Shown: positions 18,228 to 26,992, counted from the first letter of the stretch. The stretch is DNA of 49,906 nt from Aquibium sp. ELW1220 (GCF_030398385.1 NZ_JAOAOQ010000042.1:1-49906); one strand, 5' to 3'. Translations and numbers: made by a program. The notes: a model not told the origin generated them from the sequence alone.

Positions 18228-19607
18228 CTATGCAGCCTTGCCTTCGACGCCAGCATCCATTGCCTCGTCAAGACGCTGCCCGATCCAGCGCATGACGTCG
18301 ACAGTCATCGAGTTTCCGATACAGGCGTGCCGCGGCACGTCCGGCATCACCTGGCCGTTTACCTGCACTTCCGTCCAGCCATCCTCGAAGCCCTGGATCC
18401 GTTCCGCTTCGAGCGGGAGCAACTTGCGGACGACGTAGTGCGGCGCAGCGACGGATGGATCAGCCGAGCGTCCGGCCTTTTCGTCCAAAGCATAGGCTAC
18501 GCGAGGAACGGAATTCGATCCCGAAGACACGGACCGGAGCGTCGGACACACCGTGCGCGACTCGGCAATGCTGAATGCCGCCTTGGTCTGCCCGGCCATG
18601 AAGACAGCTAGCCGTTCGGATCGGGGGACATCTCCAGCGCTTCTGCCAGAAAGGGCGAGAGCGGCTTCTTCGCGTGGTTTTTTCTTTCGAGGAGCAGCCG
18701 ATCCTTCTCCGACCGGTTCGAAGAGTATGTCGCGAGGATCCCTGCGGGCAGGTCCCATTCCAACATATCCGAGAGCAAATACGCGCTCGCGACGCTGGGG
18801 CCTGCCGAAATGTTGAGAATCGAGGACGCGCCAGGCAACCGAACCGTCTGGCCCGGATACATAACCAGCGTTGGCGTATCGCAGTCCGTCCCTACCGACG
18901 GCAGTTCCCCGCTCCTTGACGAGCCTTCCAAGCAGATGTCCGAACCCGTTTCCATTGTCACCGAGAACTCCCTTTACGTTTTCCCAAAGAACCCATTTCA
19001 GTCCGTTGATCCGCCTCATGCGCTCGACAAGATCGAGGTACGCCAGCATCAACGCGCTCCGGAAGTCTATCAGCCCGGCCTCCTTGCCGGCACTTGAAAA
19101 AGCCTGGCAGGGAGAGCCGCCCTCAAGCAGGTCGACCGGCCCGAGCGCTTCGAGGTCGTCGTCGGTGATCGACCAGATGTCTCCGAAATTTGGGACGGCG
19201 CCAATGACCTCATAGCTCGTGCGCCGATGAAGCCTGAGCAGTTCCTCGCGCTTCCTGAGCTCCTTGGCGGCTTGCTTCCAGACTGTCTCATGGAACCTCT
19301 CGTATGCCTCCACCCGCTGGAAACGGTTGAGGTTCTCGAAATCCAGCGGCTGTTCCGAGTATCGCTGCACTACGTTTCCATTTCCCCTGGAAAGCTCGTT
19401 CAGCCGAGCGAGCAGGCCTTCGCTTTCGTCCATCAGATAGGCGTGCTCGGCATAGGGCATGTACTTCGGCCTTGTGGCGCCGCAGCGCGCCGCGAGCACG
19501 GCGCAGGCGTAGGGATTGACCTCGGCGTAGCCCACGAAGGTCCAGCCCATAGGCCTCCAGGCCGCAGTAGCGGCGCTGATGCCGGAAAACGTAGAGAATA
19601 CGCGCAT
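18228..19607 (-). CDS. Second cytosine-C5 DNA methyltransferase (phage-type)
   Basis: Protein of 459 residues. Motif I is MRVFSTFSGISAATAAWRPM at the N-terminus, then GYAEVNPYACAVLAARCG. The catalytic motif IV is LLEGGSPCQAFSSAGKEAGL (about residue 175), motif VI VLWENVKGVL, motif VIII FGRPQRRERVFALG, and the closing motif CIGNSMTVDVMRWIGQRL. Start at ATG 19607, with AAAGGG and GGGG upstream; an upstream GTG/ATG-like start would add nine non-family residues. The insert between motifs I and IV (SEGLLARLNELSRGNGNVV and following) matches phage-encoded C5 methyltransferases with a long variable region. It lies 650 bp downstream of nothing identifiable and has no cognate endonuclease. Confidence 0.85.
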   Translation of the reverse strand: MRVFSTFSGISAATAAWRPMGWTFVGYAEVNPYACAVLAARCGATRPKYMPYAEHAYLMDESEGLLARLNELSRGNGNVVQRYSEQPLDFENLNRFQRVEAYERFHETVWKQAAKELRKREELLRLHRRTSYEVIGAVPNFGDIWSITDDDLEALGPVDLLEGGSPCQAFSSAGKEAGLIDFRSALMLAYLDLVERMRRINGLKWVLWENVKGVLGDNGNGFGHLLGRLVKERGTAVGRDGLRYANAGYVSGPDGSVAWRVLDSQHFGRPQRRERVFALGYVGMGPARRDPRDILFEPVGEGSAAPRKKKPREEAALALSGRSAGDVPRSERLAVFMAGQTKAAFSIAESRTVCPTLRSVSSGSNSVPRVAYALDEKAGRSADPSVAAPHYVVRKLLPLEAERIQGFEDGWTEVQVNGQVMPDVPRHACIGNSMTVDVMRWIGQRLDEAMDAGVEGKAA

Positions 19608-20006
19608 GTCCCCTGCCCTTTGACGTTGTCGCAAACAATGGATATTTTAGTGACTGTTAATGAAACCCTAGCGGGATAGGCGACGCAGCGGAAGCCGCGT
19701 TACCGACCGGAGCAGCGTCAAGGTCGCGGCGCCCGTCACGGGGCGCATTTCCAGGAGGATCGCAGCCGAGGCGACGAGTTCGTTCAGGTCGGGCGCGCAT
19801 GGCGCGGATGGTCCCTGCGAACCGGGCTTCAACTGCCTTGCACGGCGTCTGTCAGGCCGCGGCGCAGGCTCGACGTAACCGTCCTCCCGCCTGCACGCCT
19901 TCAACAGGACGGGGCTGCCGTCTCCGCGACAGCAACAGACCGGCCGGCCGTTCCCCGTGAGCAGGCGAGCCTCGCCGACGCGCCAGCGCCCGTGCCCGTC
20001 ACACAA
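19608..20006. other. Intergenic region upstream of methyltransferase 2 and tetR
   Basis: AT-richer DNA at 19635-19670 precedes the minus-strand methyltransferase and is its likely promoter; it contains AGTGACTGTTAATGAAAC, sharing one arm (AGTGAC) with the tetR operator. A minus-strand frame at 19668-20006 starting with TTG encodes a Cys/Arg-rich 112-residue sequence of no known family and has no ribosome site. Confidence 0.35.
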
Positions 20007-20022
20007 GTTACCGGATAGTCAC
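20007..20022 (+). promoter_or_regulatory. Probable TetR operator, copy 1
   Basis: GTTACCGGATAGTCAC, an imperfect inverted repeat (GTTAC-N6-GTCAC). Fifteen of 16 bases are identical to the motif at 37029-37044, between the divergent SDR-like and racemase genes. It lies 72 bp before the tetR start and ten bases upstream of a TTGACA (20032-20037), which with a weak TAGGGT at 20054 could form the promoter. TetR proteins commonly repress their own operon through such sites. Assignment is by position and repetition, not by experiment. Confidence 0.65.
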
Positions 20023-20094
20023 TGAAGGGAATTGACATTCACTGAAACACCCGTAGGGTAATGCAACAGAGCACGCCGTGCGGGTGGAGATCGA

Positions 20095-20736
20095 ATGTCA
20101 CGTTGGGCGAACACACTTCCTGACAGGGAAGAAGTGCTGGAAATGAAGCGGAAGGCCATCATCCGCGAGGCCGCGAAGGTGTTCAACCGCCGCGGCAGCC
20201 ATGGCGCCACGCTCGACGACGTCGCCTTGAGGCTCGGGGTGAGCAAGGCCGCGCTCTACCGCTACGTCCAGAGCAAGCAGGACCTGCTCTACGCCTGCCA
20301 CGAAGAGGCGATGGAAATCGCCCGCGAATGCATGGACAAGGGCGAGGACGAAGGGCGAAACGGGCTGGAAAAGATACAGATCGGAATGTCGGGCTACCTG
20401 CGCGAGATGATCGGGACAATGGGCGTCCCGGTGCTGATCCTCGAGGAGAATGCACTGACAGGCACGCAGGCCGACCACATCATCGCGCTGCGCGACGATT
20501 TCGAGAAGCGCATGCGGCGGCTCGTCGAGGAGGGGATCAGCGACGGCAGCATCCTCACCCTCAACCCGAAGCTCGCGATGTTCATGCTGCTCGGCGCGGT
20601 CCACTGGGTCACGAAATGGTATTCGCCCGACGGACCCTGGACAGCCGAGGACGTGGCCGAGGCTCTGATCGAGATGGCGACGCGCGGCCTCGCCGCCCAC
20701 CCGAGCGAAAGGCTGACGGCCGGCATTCACAACTAG
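20095..20736 (+). CDS. TetR/AcrR-family regulator of the acyl-CoA catabolic cluster
   Basis: Protein of 213 residues. The N-terminal DNA-binding domain reads KAIIREAAKVFNRRGSHGAT then LDDVALRLGVSKAALYRYVQ (helix-turn-helix, about residues 38-57), typical of TetR. The C-terminal helical domain (70-205) would bind an effector, probably an acyl-CoA, as known for LiuR, PsrA and FadR-type TetR members of similar loci. ATG 20095 has GGAG six bases upstream. Without the IS4-type insertion it would sit about 60 bp before the acyl-CoA dehydrogenase, in the same direction, so it is probably the autoregulated first gene of the operon. Confidence 0.88.
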   Translation: MSRWANTLPDREEVLEMKRKAIIREAAKVFNRRGSHGATLDDVALRLGVSKAALYRYVQSKQDLLYACHEEAMEIARECMDKGEDEGRNGLEKIQIGMSGYLREMIGTMGVPVLILEENALTGTQADHIIALRDDFEKRMRRLVEEGISDGSILTLNPKLAMFMLLGAVHWVTKWYSPDGPWTAEDVAEALIEMATRGLAAHPSERLTAGIHN

Positions 20737-20743
20737 CGACGCC

Positions 20744-20753
20744 GGTCCGGGGG
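20744..20753 (+). repeat. Target-site duplication, left copy
   Basis: GGTCCGGGGG directly abuts the left end of the IS and is repeated exactly at the right end (22019-22028). Nine or ten bases, within the 7-13 range known for IS4-family elements. Confidence 0.75.
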
Positions 20754-22018
20754 CTCATGAATCCCCTCATTTCACGAACGACTCACTTTTGCCGCTCGCG
20801 CTCGGGATACCGCTTGTCGACGAATCGGTCGAAGGGATGGCGGAGCGATGCGGGCGAGTGCGCAACGAGCTGAATTCATTGAAAATTACTTGACTTCTCT
20901 GTTCGGTTCGGACCTCCACGTCAAGCGCGTCTGCTCGCTTGCGAATGCCGTGCTGGGGGTGATGACGAGCGCCGCGCTGGCGGTGTCCGTCATCGGTCAG
21001 GCGCTGGCGCAGGCGCGCGGCAAGTCGGCCAAGCATGCGATCAAGCAGGTCGACCGTCTCTTGAGCAACCAGGGCATCGATGTGTGGGAGCTGTTCCCGC
21101 TCTGGATCAAGGAGGCGATCGGCGCCAGCCGCGATATCGTCGTCGCCATGGACTGGACCGAGTTCGATGCCGACGATCAGTCGACGCTGGTGCTCAGCCT
21201 GGTCACCCGGCATGGACGCGCCCAGCCTTTGCTGTGGCTTTCCGTGTTCAAGGCCGAACTGACCGGAAAGCGCAACGACATCGAGGACGCGTGTCTGGTC
21301 CGCCTGAAGCAGGCGCTGCCCGAGGCAACCAGGGTGACGATCCTCGCCGACCGTGGCTTCGGCGACGTCAAGCTGTTTGGCCTTCTCACCAGGCTGGGCT
21401 TTGCCTATGTGATCCGCTTTCGCGGCGACACCTACGTGACCGCAGCCGGCGGCCAGACGCGCCGCGCCAGGGACTGGGTCGGCATCGGCGGGCGGGCGCG
21501 CAAGCTCGCGGACGCTGAAATCTCGCGCGAAAAACACAAAGTCGGCGCGGTCGTCTGCGTCCACGCCAAGGGCATGAAGGACGCCTGGCACCTGGCCGCC
21601 AGCGACGGCCAGGCGACGGCGCGTGCGATCGTCAACTCATACTCCCGCCGCTGGAGCATCGAGCCCGAGTTCAGGGACACCAAGGACCTTCGCTTCGGCA
21701 TGGGCTTGAGCGCGGCGCGCGTCGGCGATCCCCACCGGCGCGACAGGCTGCTTTTGATCAGCGCCATCGCCGTCATGCTGCTGACGCTGCTCGGCGGCGC
21801 CGGCGAAGCGCTCGGCATGGACCGCCTTCTCAAAAGCAACACCGTCAAGCGCCGCGTCCATTCCCTGTTCCGCCAGGGCTGCCTCTACTACGACGCCATT
21901 CCCAACATGCCGGAGCCAGACTTATACGCCCTGATCCAGCGCTTCCAGGCGTTGATCCGCAAAAACGACCTCACCGCCGCCGTCCTCGCCGTCGGATAAT
22001 GAATGAGGGGATACTTGA
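20754..22018 (+). mobile_element. IS4-family insertion sequence, complete, about 1.27 kb
   Basis: Ends carry inverted repeats: left CTCATGAATCCCCTCATT (from 20754) and right, read inward on the other strand, CTCAAGTATCCCCTCATT (from 22019), 15 of 18 identical with 11 contiguous. The outer C of the right repeat overlaps the flanking direct repeat, so the boundary is ambiguous by one base. The element encodes one intact transposase. It interrupts the tetR/acyl-CoA dehydrogenase intergenic region. Confidence 0.85.
20848..21999 (+). CDS. IS4-family transposase
   Basis: DDE transposase of 383 residues, apparently intact. Catalytic residues are visible: first Asp in DIVVAMDWTEFDADDQ (about residue 100), second Asp in VTILADRGFGDVKLF (about residue 165), and Glu in NSYSRRWSIEPEFRDTKDL, which fits the IS4 signature Y-(2)-R-(3)-E-(6)-K. 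The start at ATG 20848 lies about 90 bp inside the left end. It has its own reading direction along tetR, so a promoter within the IS could also drive genes downstream. Confidence 0.92.
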   Translation: MRASAQRAEFIENYLTSLFGSDLHVKRVCSLANAVLGVMTSAALAVSVIGQALAQARGKSAKHAIKQVDRLLSNQGIDVWELFPLWIKEAIGASRDIVVAMDWTEFDADDQSTLVLSLVTRHGRAQPLLWLSVFKAELTGKRNDIEDACLVRLKQALPEATRVTILADRGFGDVKLFGLLTRLGFAYVIRFRGDTYVTAAGGQTRRARDWVGIGGRARKLADAEISREKHKVGAVVCVHAKGMKDAWHLAASDGQATARAIVNSYSRRWSIEPEFRDTKDLRFGMGLSAARVGDPHRRDRLLLISAIAVMLLTLLGGAGEALGMDRLLKSNTVKRRVHSLFRQGCLYYDAIPNMPEPDLYALIQRFQALIRKNDLTAAVLAVG

Positions 22019-22028
22019 GGTCCGGGGG
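22019..22028 (+). repeat. Target-site duplication, right copy
   Basis: GGTCCGGGGG, identical to 20744-20753. Intact duplications indicate a simple transposition event without later rearrangement, and probably a recent one. Confidence 0.75.
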
Positions 22029-22063
22029 AGGAAACGCCGGACCGCACGCGAGAGGAGGAAGAC

Positions 22064-23227
22064 TTGAATTTCGATCTGACGCCGGACCAGAAGGCACTGC
22101 AGGAACGCATCCGCGAATTCGCGCAGGCCGAGATAGCGCCGCTGGCCGAGAAACTCGACCGCGACGCCGTCTTCCCCACGGAACTCTTCACCAGGCTCGG
22201 CGACCTCGGCGTCATGGCGATCCCCTTCGCGGAGGAACATGGCGGCCTGGGCATGGGCGTCTTCGACGCGGTCCTGGCGATCGAGGAGCTTGCGCGCGCC
22301 GATCAGTCGATCGCCGTGTCGGCCATGGTGTCGATCGCGACGGGAATGACGGTCGCCCGGTTCGGCACCGAGGACCAGAAGCGCCGCTGGCTGCCGGACA
22401 TCGTCGCCGGAAGGAAGATCTGCTCGATCGCCGGGACCGAGCCCGACGCGGGAAGCGACACCGCAGGCTTCAAGACGCGGGCTACGGAGATCCGCTCCGG
22501 CGTGTGGTCCCTGACGGGCGAGAAGGCCTACATCACGAACCCCGGCACCGACATCTCTTCCTTCACGCTCATTCTCAGCGTCTCCAGCCCGAGGGAGGAG
22601 CCGCGCAAGCAGTATACGCTTTTCCTCGTGCCGAACGACACGCCGGGGTACACGCGTGGCGAGAAGTACCGGAAGATGGGGTGGCGCTCCTCCGACACGC
22701 GACCGCTCCATCTGGACGACTGCCAGCTGCCCGAGACCGCGATCGTCGGACAGAAGCACGGCGGCCGCTGGGTGCTGCACAAGGGCTATCAGGCGGCGCG
22801 CCTTTTCCTCTCGGCCTGCTCGCTCGGCCTCGCCCAGGCAAGCCTCGACCACTCGATCGCCTATGCCAAGTCGCGGCAGGCCTTCGGCGGTTCGCTGGGG
22901 CGGCTCCAGCTGATCCAGGAAATGATCGCCAAGATGGCCCTGAAGGTCGACAGCGCGAGGCTCGTGACCTACCGCGCGGCCTGGCAGGTCGACGAGGGCC
23001 GCGAGGACCTCATGGCGCTGTCGATGGCCAAGCTGCATGCCACCGAGACCGGTTCGGAAGTCGCCAACATGGCGATCCAGGTCCATGGCGGCTGGGGCTT
23101 CATGGATGACTGCCCCGTCTCGCGCTACCTGCGCGACAACCGCATCTGCACGATCGGCGATGGCTCCTCCCAGATCCAGACGCTGCTCATCGCCCGCGAA
23201 TGCGGACTGGACGTGACGTTCAACTAG
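22064..23227 (+). CDS. Acyl-CoA dehydrogenase
   Basis: FAD enzyme of 387 residues oxidising an acyl-CoA to its 2,3-enoyl-CoA and passing electrons to ETF. TTG start at 22064 with GGAGGAAG just upstream; family start MNFDLTPDQKALQERIREFA. Landmarks: EEHGGLGMGVFDAVLAIEEL, CSIAGTEPDAGSDTAGFKT (FAD/substrate loop), AKSRQAFGGSLGRLQLIQEM and MAIQVHGGWGFMDDCPVSRY. The usual catalytic Glu position (YEGT motif) reads GDGS, so Asp366 takes the place of Glu; the isovaleryl-CoA dehydrogenase alternative Glu (in LERLVLA) is Ala here (QAARLFLSA). It may have altered rate or chain-length preference. First structural gene of the cluster after the IS. Confidence 0.9.
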   Translation: MNFDLTPDQKALQERIREFAQAEIAPLAEKLDRDAVFPTELFTRLGDLGVMAIPFAEEHGGLGMGVFDAVLAIEELARADQSIAVSAMVSIATGMTVARFGTEDQKRRWLPDIVAGRKICSIAGTEPDAGSDTAGFKTRATEIRSGVWSLTGEKAYITNPGTDISSFTLILSVSSPREEPRKQYTLFLVPNDTPGYTRGEKYRKMGWRSSDTRPLHLDDCQLPETAIVGQKHGGRWVLHKGYQAARLFLSACSLGLAQASLDHSIAYAKSRQAFGGSLGRLQLIQEMIAKMALKVDSARLVTYRAAWQVDEGREDLMALSMAKLHATETGSEVANMAIQVHGGWGFMDDCPVSRYLRDNRICTIGDGSSQIQTLLIARECGLDVTFN

Positions 23228-23354
23228 GGCGTCTCGAACCGGTCCCCGACGGCCCGGATGAAACCGCGCCGGACGACTGGATGACCGACGAAAGATCGGC
23301 TGGAAACGAACAGCGAGCGTCCGCAGCACGGGCGCCGGGACGGAGGATATCGCC

Positions 23355-24143
23355 TTGAAGCCGGGAGGAGAACGACAGGCCGTGCTGGAAGCCGAGGGGC
23401 TCAGCCTGCGCTTCGGAGCCGTCCATGCGCTGCGGTCGGTGTCCCTTCGCGTAGCGGAAGGGCAGATCCACGCGGTGATCGGCCCCAACGGCGCCGGCAA
23501 GTCGAGCCTGTTGAACTGCCTCTCGGGCTTCTACAGGCCCCAGGGCGGGTCGGTCCGCTTCCGCGGCGAGGATGTTTCCGCGCATTCGCCGCACCGGCGC
23601 GCCGCGCTCGGCATCGGACGCACCTTCCAGGGCATCCAGACGTATCCGTCGATGACCGCGCGCGAGAACATCCTGTCCGGCTTCCACTGCCGCATGAAGA
23701 CCGGCTTCCTCGGCGCGCTCTTCTACTGGGGCGCGGTGCGACGCGAGGAGGAGGAATTCTCCGCGAAGGCAGAGACCATCATCGACTTCCTCGAACTCGA
23801 GGAGATGCGCCACGCCGTCGTCGGCGACATGTCCTACGGCTACCGGAAGCGGGTCGATCTCGGCCGCGCGCTCGCGCTCGAGCCGAAGGTCCTGATCATG
23901 GACGAGCCCATGGCCGGCATGAGCACCGAGGAGAAGGGCGACCTCGCCCGCTTCATCCTCGACATCCGCGAAGGCCTCGGCATCCCCGTCGTCCTCGTCG
24001 AGCACGACATGGAGGTCGTCATGGCGATTTCCGACCAGGTGACGGTCGTCGATTTCGGAGAGGTCATCGCCACCGGGACCCCCGCGGAAGTCTCGGCCGA
24101 TCCGCGCGTCGTAAACGCCTATCTCGGCGGGGCGGACGGATGA
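23355..24143 (+). CDS. Branched-chain-type ABC transporter ATP-binding protein (LivG-like)
   Basis: One of two ATPases of a HAAT-family importer; 262 residues. Walker A GPNGAGKSS (residues 43-51), Q-loop TFQGIQTYPSMTARENIL, signature altered to MSYGYRKRVDLGRAL, Walker B VLIMDEPMAGMSTEE, H-loop VEHDMEVVM. The replacement of the LSGGQ signature by SYGYRKR is seen in this branch, where LivG-like subunits associate with CoA ligases. TTG start at 23355 with GGAGG eight bases upstream. The stop overlaps the next ATG (ATGA), tying it to an AMP-forming ligase. Confidence 0.9.
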   Translation: MKPGGERQAVLEAEGLSLRFGAVHALRSVSLRVAEGQIHAVIGPNGAGKSSLLNCLSGFYRPQGGSVRFRGEDVSAHSPHRRAALGIGRTFQGIQTYPSMTARENILSGFHCRMKTGFLGALFYWGAVRREEEEFSAKAETIIDFLELEEMRHAVVGDMSYGYRKRVDLGRALALEPKVLIMDEPMAGMSTEEKGDLARFILDIREGLGIPVVLVEHDMEVVMAISDQVTVVDFGEVIATGTPAEVSADPRVVNAYLGGADG

Positions 24144-26092
24144 CCCGGCACGTGTTCCGCGCCGACGTCGTCCAGACCGGCCGTCAGGCCGAGGGCCGGA
24201 CCCTGCCCCAGCTCCTGCGTGACAATGCCCGCTACTTCGGCGGCCGCATCGCGCTCAAGTCCAAGCGCGCCGGCGTCTGGCGTGGCCGCTCCTGGGCCTG
24301 GGTCCACGAGGAGGTCCGGCTTCTTTCCCGCGGCCTGGCAGCGCTTGGCCTCGAGCGTGGAGAGGTGCTCGCCTTCGTTTCCGAGAACGTCGAGGAGCAG
24401 TACCTCCTCGAACTCGCCGCCCTATCCATAGGCGCGGTAACGGTCAGCATCTATCCCGACGCCACCGCCAGCGAGCTCGGCTACGCGCTCGGCCATTCCG
24501 GCGCAGCGATCGTGATGGGCGAGGACCAGGAGCAGGTCGACAAGATCCTGGCCTGCGCCGAAGAGACGCCATCCATCCGCCGGGTGGTCTATCTGGACGG
24601 GCGGGGCCTGTGGAACTACGGAGACCCCCGCCTCGTCTCCATCGAGACGGTCCGCGAGACCGCGCGCGGCTACCGCGACGACGCATGGGTCGAGGCCGAG
24701 ATCGCGAGAGGCAGCGCTTCCGACGTCGCCGTCTACTGCTACACTTCGGGAACCACCGGGCGCCCGAAGGCTGCCATGCTCTCGCATGCCTTCATCCTCG
24801 ACAACGCCCACCGCCTGATGGGCGCGCTCGACGTCAGGCCGGGCGGCAACTACCTCTCCTACATCTCGCCCGCCTGGGCCGCCGAGCAGTTCTTCGGCGT
24901 CGCCCTGCCGCTGCTCGCCCCTCTCGTCGTCCATTTCGCGGAGAAGCCCGAGACCGTGCAGCGCGACCTGCGCGAGATCGGCCCCGAATTCCTCATGTTC
25001 ACCCCGCGCCAGTGGGAAATGCAGGCCTCGAACATCGAGGCCCGCATGATGGATGCAGGCCCGCTTCGCCGCATGCTCTACCGGTGGGGCGTCGAGCGCG
25101 GAAGGCGGCGCGTACAGGGCTCCGAGGGCTGGCTGGGCCGCACGGTCCTCCATCCGCTCGCCGACAGGCTGGTGCTGTCGGGCATCCGCGAGCTTCTCGG
25201 CCTCACGCGCGCCCGCGCTGTCCTGTCCGGGGGATCGGGCCTCTCGGCCGAACTCTTCGAACGGTTCCGCGCCTTCGGCATTCCCCTTGGCAACCTCTAC
25301 GGCTCGACGGAGGTCGGCCTGATCTCGACCCATCGGCCCGGCAGCAAGAATCCCAGCACCATGGGATCGCTGATGCCCTCGGACCCGACCATCTCGGGTC
25401 CCATCGAAGGCTGGATCGACGACGACGGGCAGCTTCGCCTGCGCGTGCTCGCCTTCGAGGGCTACCTGCGCGACGACGTCTCCACTGCCGAGATGGGCAC
25501 CCGCGACGAAGGCTATCGCACGGGCGACGCAGTTCGCGTCGACGCGAACGGCGAGCTGATCTTCCTCGACCGGATCAAGGACCTGCGGAAGCTGTCCAAT
25601 GGCCTGGGCTATCCGCCGCAGTTCATCGAGAACCACCTGCGGGCTTCCCCGATGATCCGCGACGCGATCGTCATAGGCGACGCGACGCGTGACCGTGTCG
25701 TAGCCCTCATCAACATCGATGCCGAGATCGCCGGCCGTTTCGCTGAGCTGAAGGGCCTCGCCTACGGGACGTTTCCGGAACTGAGCCAGCTGCCGGCGAT
25801 CCGCCAGGAGGTCGCGGACGCCATTGGCCGCGTCAACCTGCTCGTCGACCCGCACGCCCGCGTCACCGCCTTCGCCAACCTGCCAAAGGAACTCGACGCC
25901 GACGAGTCCGAGCTGACCCGTTCGCGCAAGCTTCGGCGCGAGCAGATCCACGAGCGCTACGCCGGGATGATCGAGGCGCTCTACCGCGGCGACGCCTCGC
26001 TCGAGACGACGGTCGAGATCCGCTACCAGGACGGCACGACGAGCGCGCTGCGCGCCACCGTGGCCCTCAACCGCATGGGGGACCAGCCGTGA
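24140..26092 (+). CDS. AMP-forming acyl-CoA synthetase (long-chain type, FAA1-like)
   Basis: Protein of 650 residues activating a carboxylic acid with ATP and CoA. The phosphate-binding loop is YCYTSGTTGRPKAAMLSH (about residue 200), the acyl/AMP motif GNLYGSTEVGLIS (about 390) and the hinge region YRTGDAVRVDANGELIFLDR then IKDLRKLSNGLGY (about 455-490). Length and C-terminal part (RKLRREQIHERYAGMIEALY) fit the long-chain synthetase branch. Inserted between LivG and LivH genes with ATGA and GTGA overlaps, so it is made with the transporter. Activation coupled to import is the obvious role. The substrate may be medium or branched rather than long-chain. Confidence 0.9.
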   Translation: MTRHVFRADVVQTGRQAEGRTLPQLLRDNARYFGGRIALKSKRAGVWRGRSWAWVHEEVRLLSRGLAALGLERGEVLAFVSENVEEQYLLELAALSIGAVTVSIYPDATASELGYALGHSGAAIVMGEDQEQVDKILACAEETPSIRRVVYLDGRGLWNYGDPRLVSIETVRETARGYRDDAWVEAEIARGSASDVAVYCYTSGTTGRPKAAMLSHAFILDNAHRLMGALDVRPGGNYLSYISPAWAAEQFFGVALPLLAPLVVHFAEKPETVQRDLREIGPEFLMFTPRQWEMQASNIEARMMDAGPLRRMLYRWGVERGRRRVQGSEGWLGRTVLHPLADRLVLSGIRELLGLTRARAVLSGGSGLSAELFERFRAFGIPLGNLYGSTEVGLISTHRPGSKNPSTMGSLMPSDPTISGPIEGWIDDDGQLRLRVLAFEGYLRDDVSTAEMGTRDEGYRTGDAVRVDANGELIFLDRIKDLRKLSNGLGYPPQFIENHLRASPMIRDAIVIGDATRDRVVALINIDAEIAGRFAELKGLAYGTFPELSQLPAIRQEVADAIGRVNLLVDPHARVTAFANLPKELDADESELTRSRKLRREQIHERYAGMIEALYRGDASLETTVEIRYQDGTTSALRATVALNRMGDQP

Positions 26093-26988
26093 CCGGATTT
26101 CTTCAGATCCTCATCGAAGGCGTGCTCGTCGGCCTCGTGTATGGCCTCGTCGCGATCTCCTTCGTCGTGATCTACCGCGCGTCCCGTATCGTGAACCTGG
26201 CCCAGGGCGAGATCCTTGTCTTCGGCGCGCTCTTCCTGTGGACGTTCACGCTAGGCGCCAGCCAGGCCGGCTACGAGGTTCCGCTGGCGGTCGGGCTCGC
26301 CGTCACCTTCGGCGCCTGCATCCTGTTGGGGCTGGCGCTGGAGCGTTTCGTCTTCCGGCCGCTCATCAGCCAGCCTGCCTTCGCGATCTTCATGGCCAGC
26401 GTCGCGCTCCTCATCCTGCTGCGAGGCGTGGCCCAGATCGTCTGGGGCGCCGAGACCCGGTCGTTTCCCGTCATCTTCCCCGAGGGCGGGTTCATGATCG
26501 GACCGTTCCTCGTCAACACGCGGCTGTTCCTGGGCGGCGCCTTCACGCTCGTCCTCGCGTTCGGCCTGCATGCCTTCTTCACCCGGACGCGCCAGGGACT
26601 GAGGCTCGCGGCAGTGGCCGAAAGCCACGACATCGCGCTTTCCCTCGGCGTCTCGGTCCGGTGGGCCATCGCCGTCGCCTGGATCCTCGGCACCGTGGTG
26701 GCGACCTTCGCGGCGATGGTGCTCCTGTCCGGACGCATCGTCTCGCTGGAGGTCGCGGCCATCGGCTTCAAGGCGCTGCCCGTCGCGCTTCTCGGCGGAC
26801 TGGAATCCATCCGCGGCGCGCCGCTGGCCGGCATCCTGATCGGCGTCGGGGAGGCAATGGCGACGGCCTATCTCGACCCGCTCACGAACGGCGCGGCATC
26901 GGGCGTTCTGCCGTATGCGGTGATGATCGCGGTGCTGCTGGTCCGTCCGCAGGGTCTGTTCGGCTGGAAAAAGATCGAGAGGCTCTGA
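26089..26988 (+). CDS. Branched-chain-type ABC transporter permease (LivH-like)
   Basis: Inner-membrane permease, 299 residues, about eight hydrophobic segments. Opens with GFLQILIEGVLVGLVYGLVA and the family loop YRASRIVNLAQGEILVFGAL; the C-terminal signature is GFKALPVALLGGLESIRGAP then LAGILIGVGEAM. The start is GTG 26089, overlapping the preceding stop (GTGA). Pairs with the LivM-like permease encoded next. Confidence 0.92.
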   Translation: MTGFLQILIEGVLVGLVYGLVAISFVVIYRASRIVNLAQGEILVFGALFLWTFTLGASQAGYEVPLAVGLAVTFGACILLGLALERFVFRPLISQPAFAIFMASVALLILLRGVAQIVWGAETRSFPVIFPEGGFMIGPFLVNTRLFLGGAFTLVLAFGLHAFFTRTRQGLRLAAVAESHDIALSLGVSVRWAIAVAWILGTVVATFAAMVLLSGRIVSLEVAAIGFKALPVALLGGLESIRGAPLAGILIGVGEAMATAYLDPLTNGAASGVLPYAVMIAVLLVRPQGLFGWKKIERL

Positions 26989-26992
26989 GTCC

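Noticed and set aside
19668-20006. Minus-strand TTG-initiated frame of 112 codons with a Cys-Cys-Cys segment
   Set aside because: No ribosome site, no known family, and AT-rich promoter-like DNA separates it from the methyltransferase downstream.
21971-25951. Minus-strand frames of 509 codons opposite the acyl-CoA dehydrogenase and opposite the acyl-CoA synthetase
   Set aside because: Shadows of strongly supported plus-strand genes.
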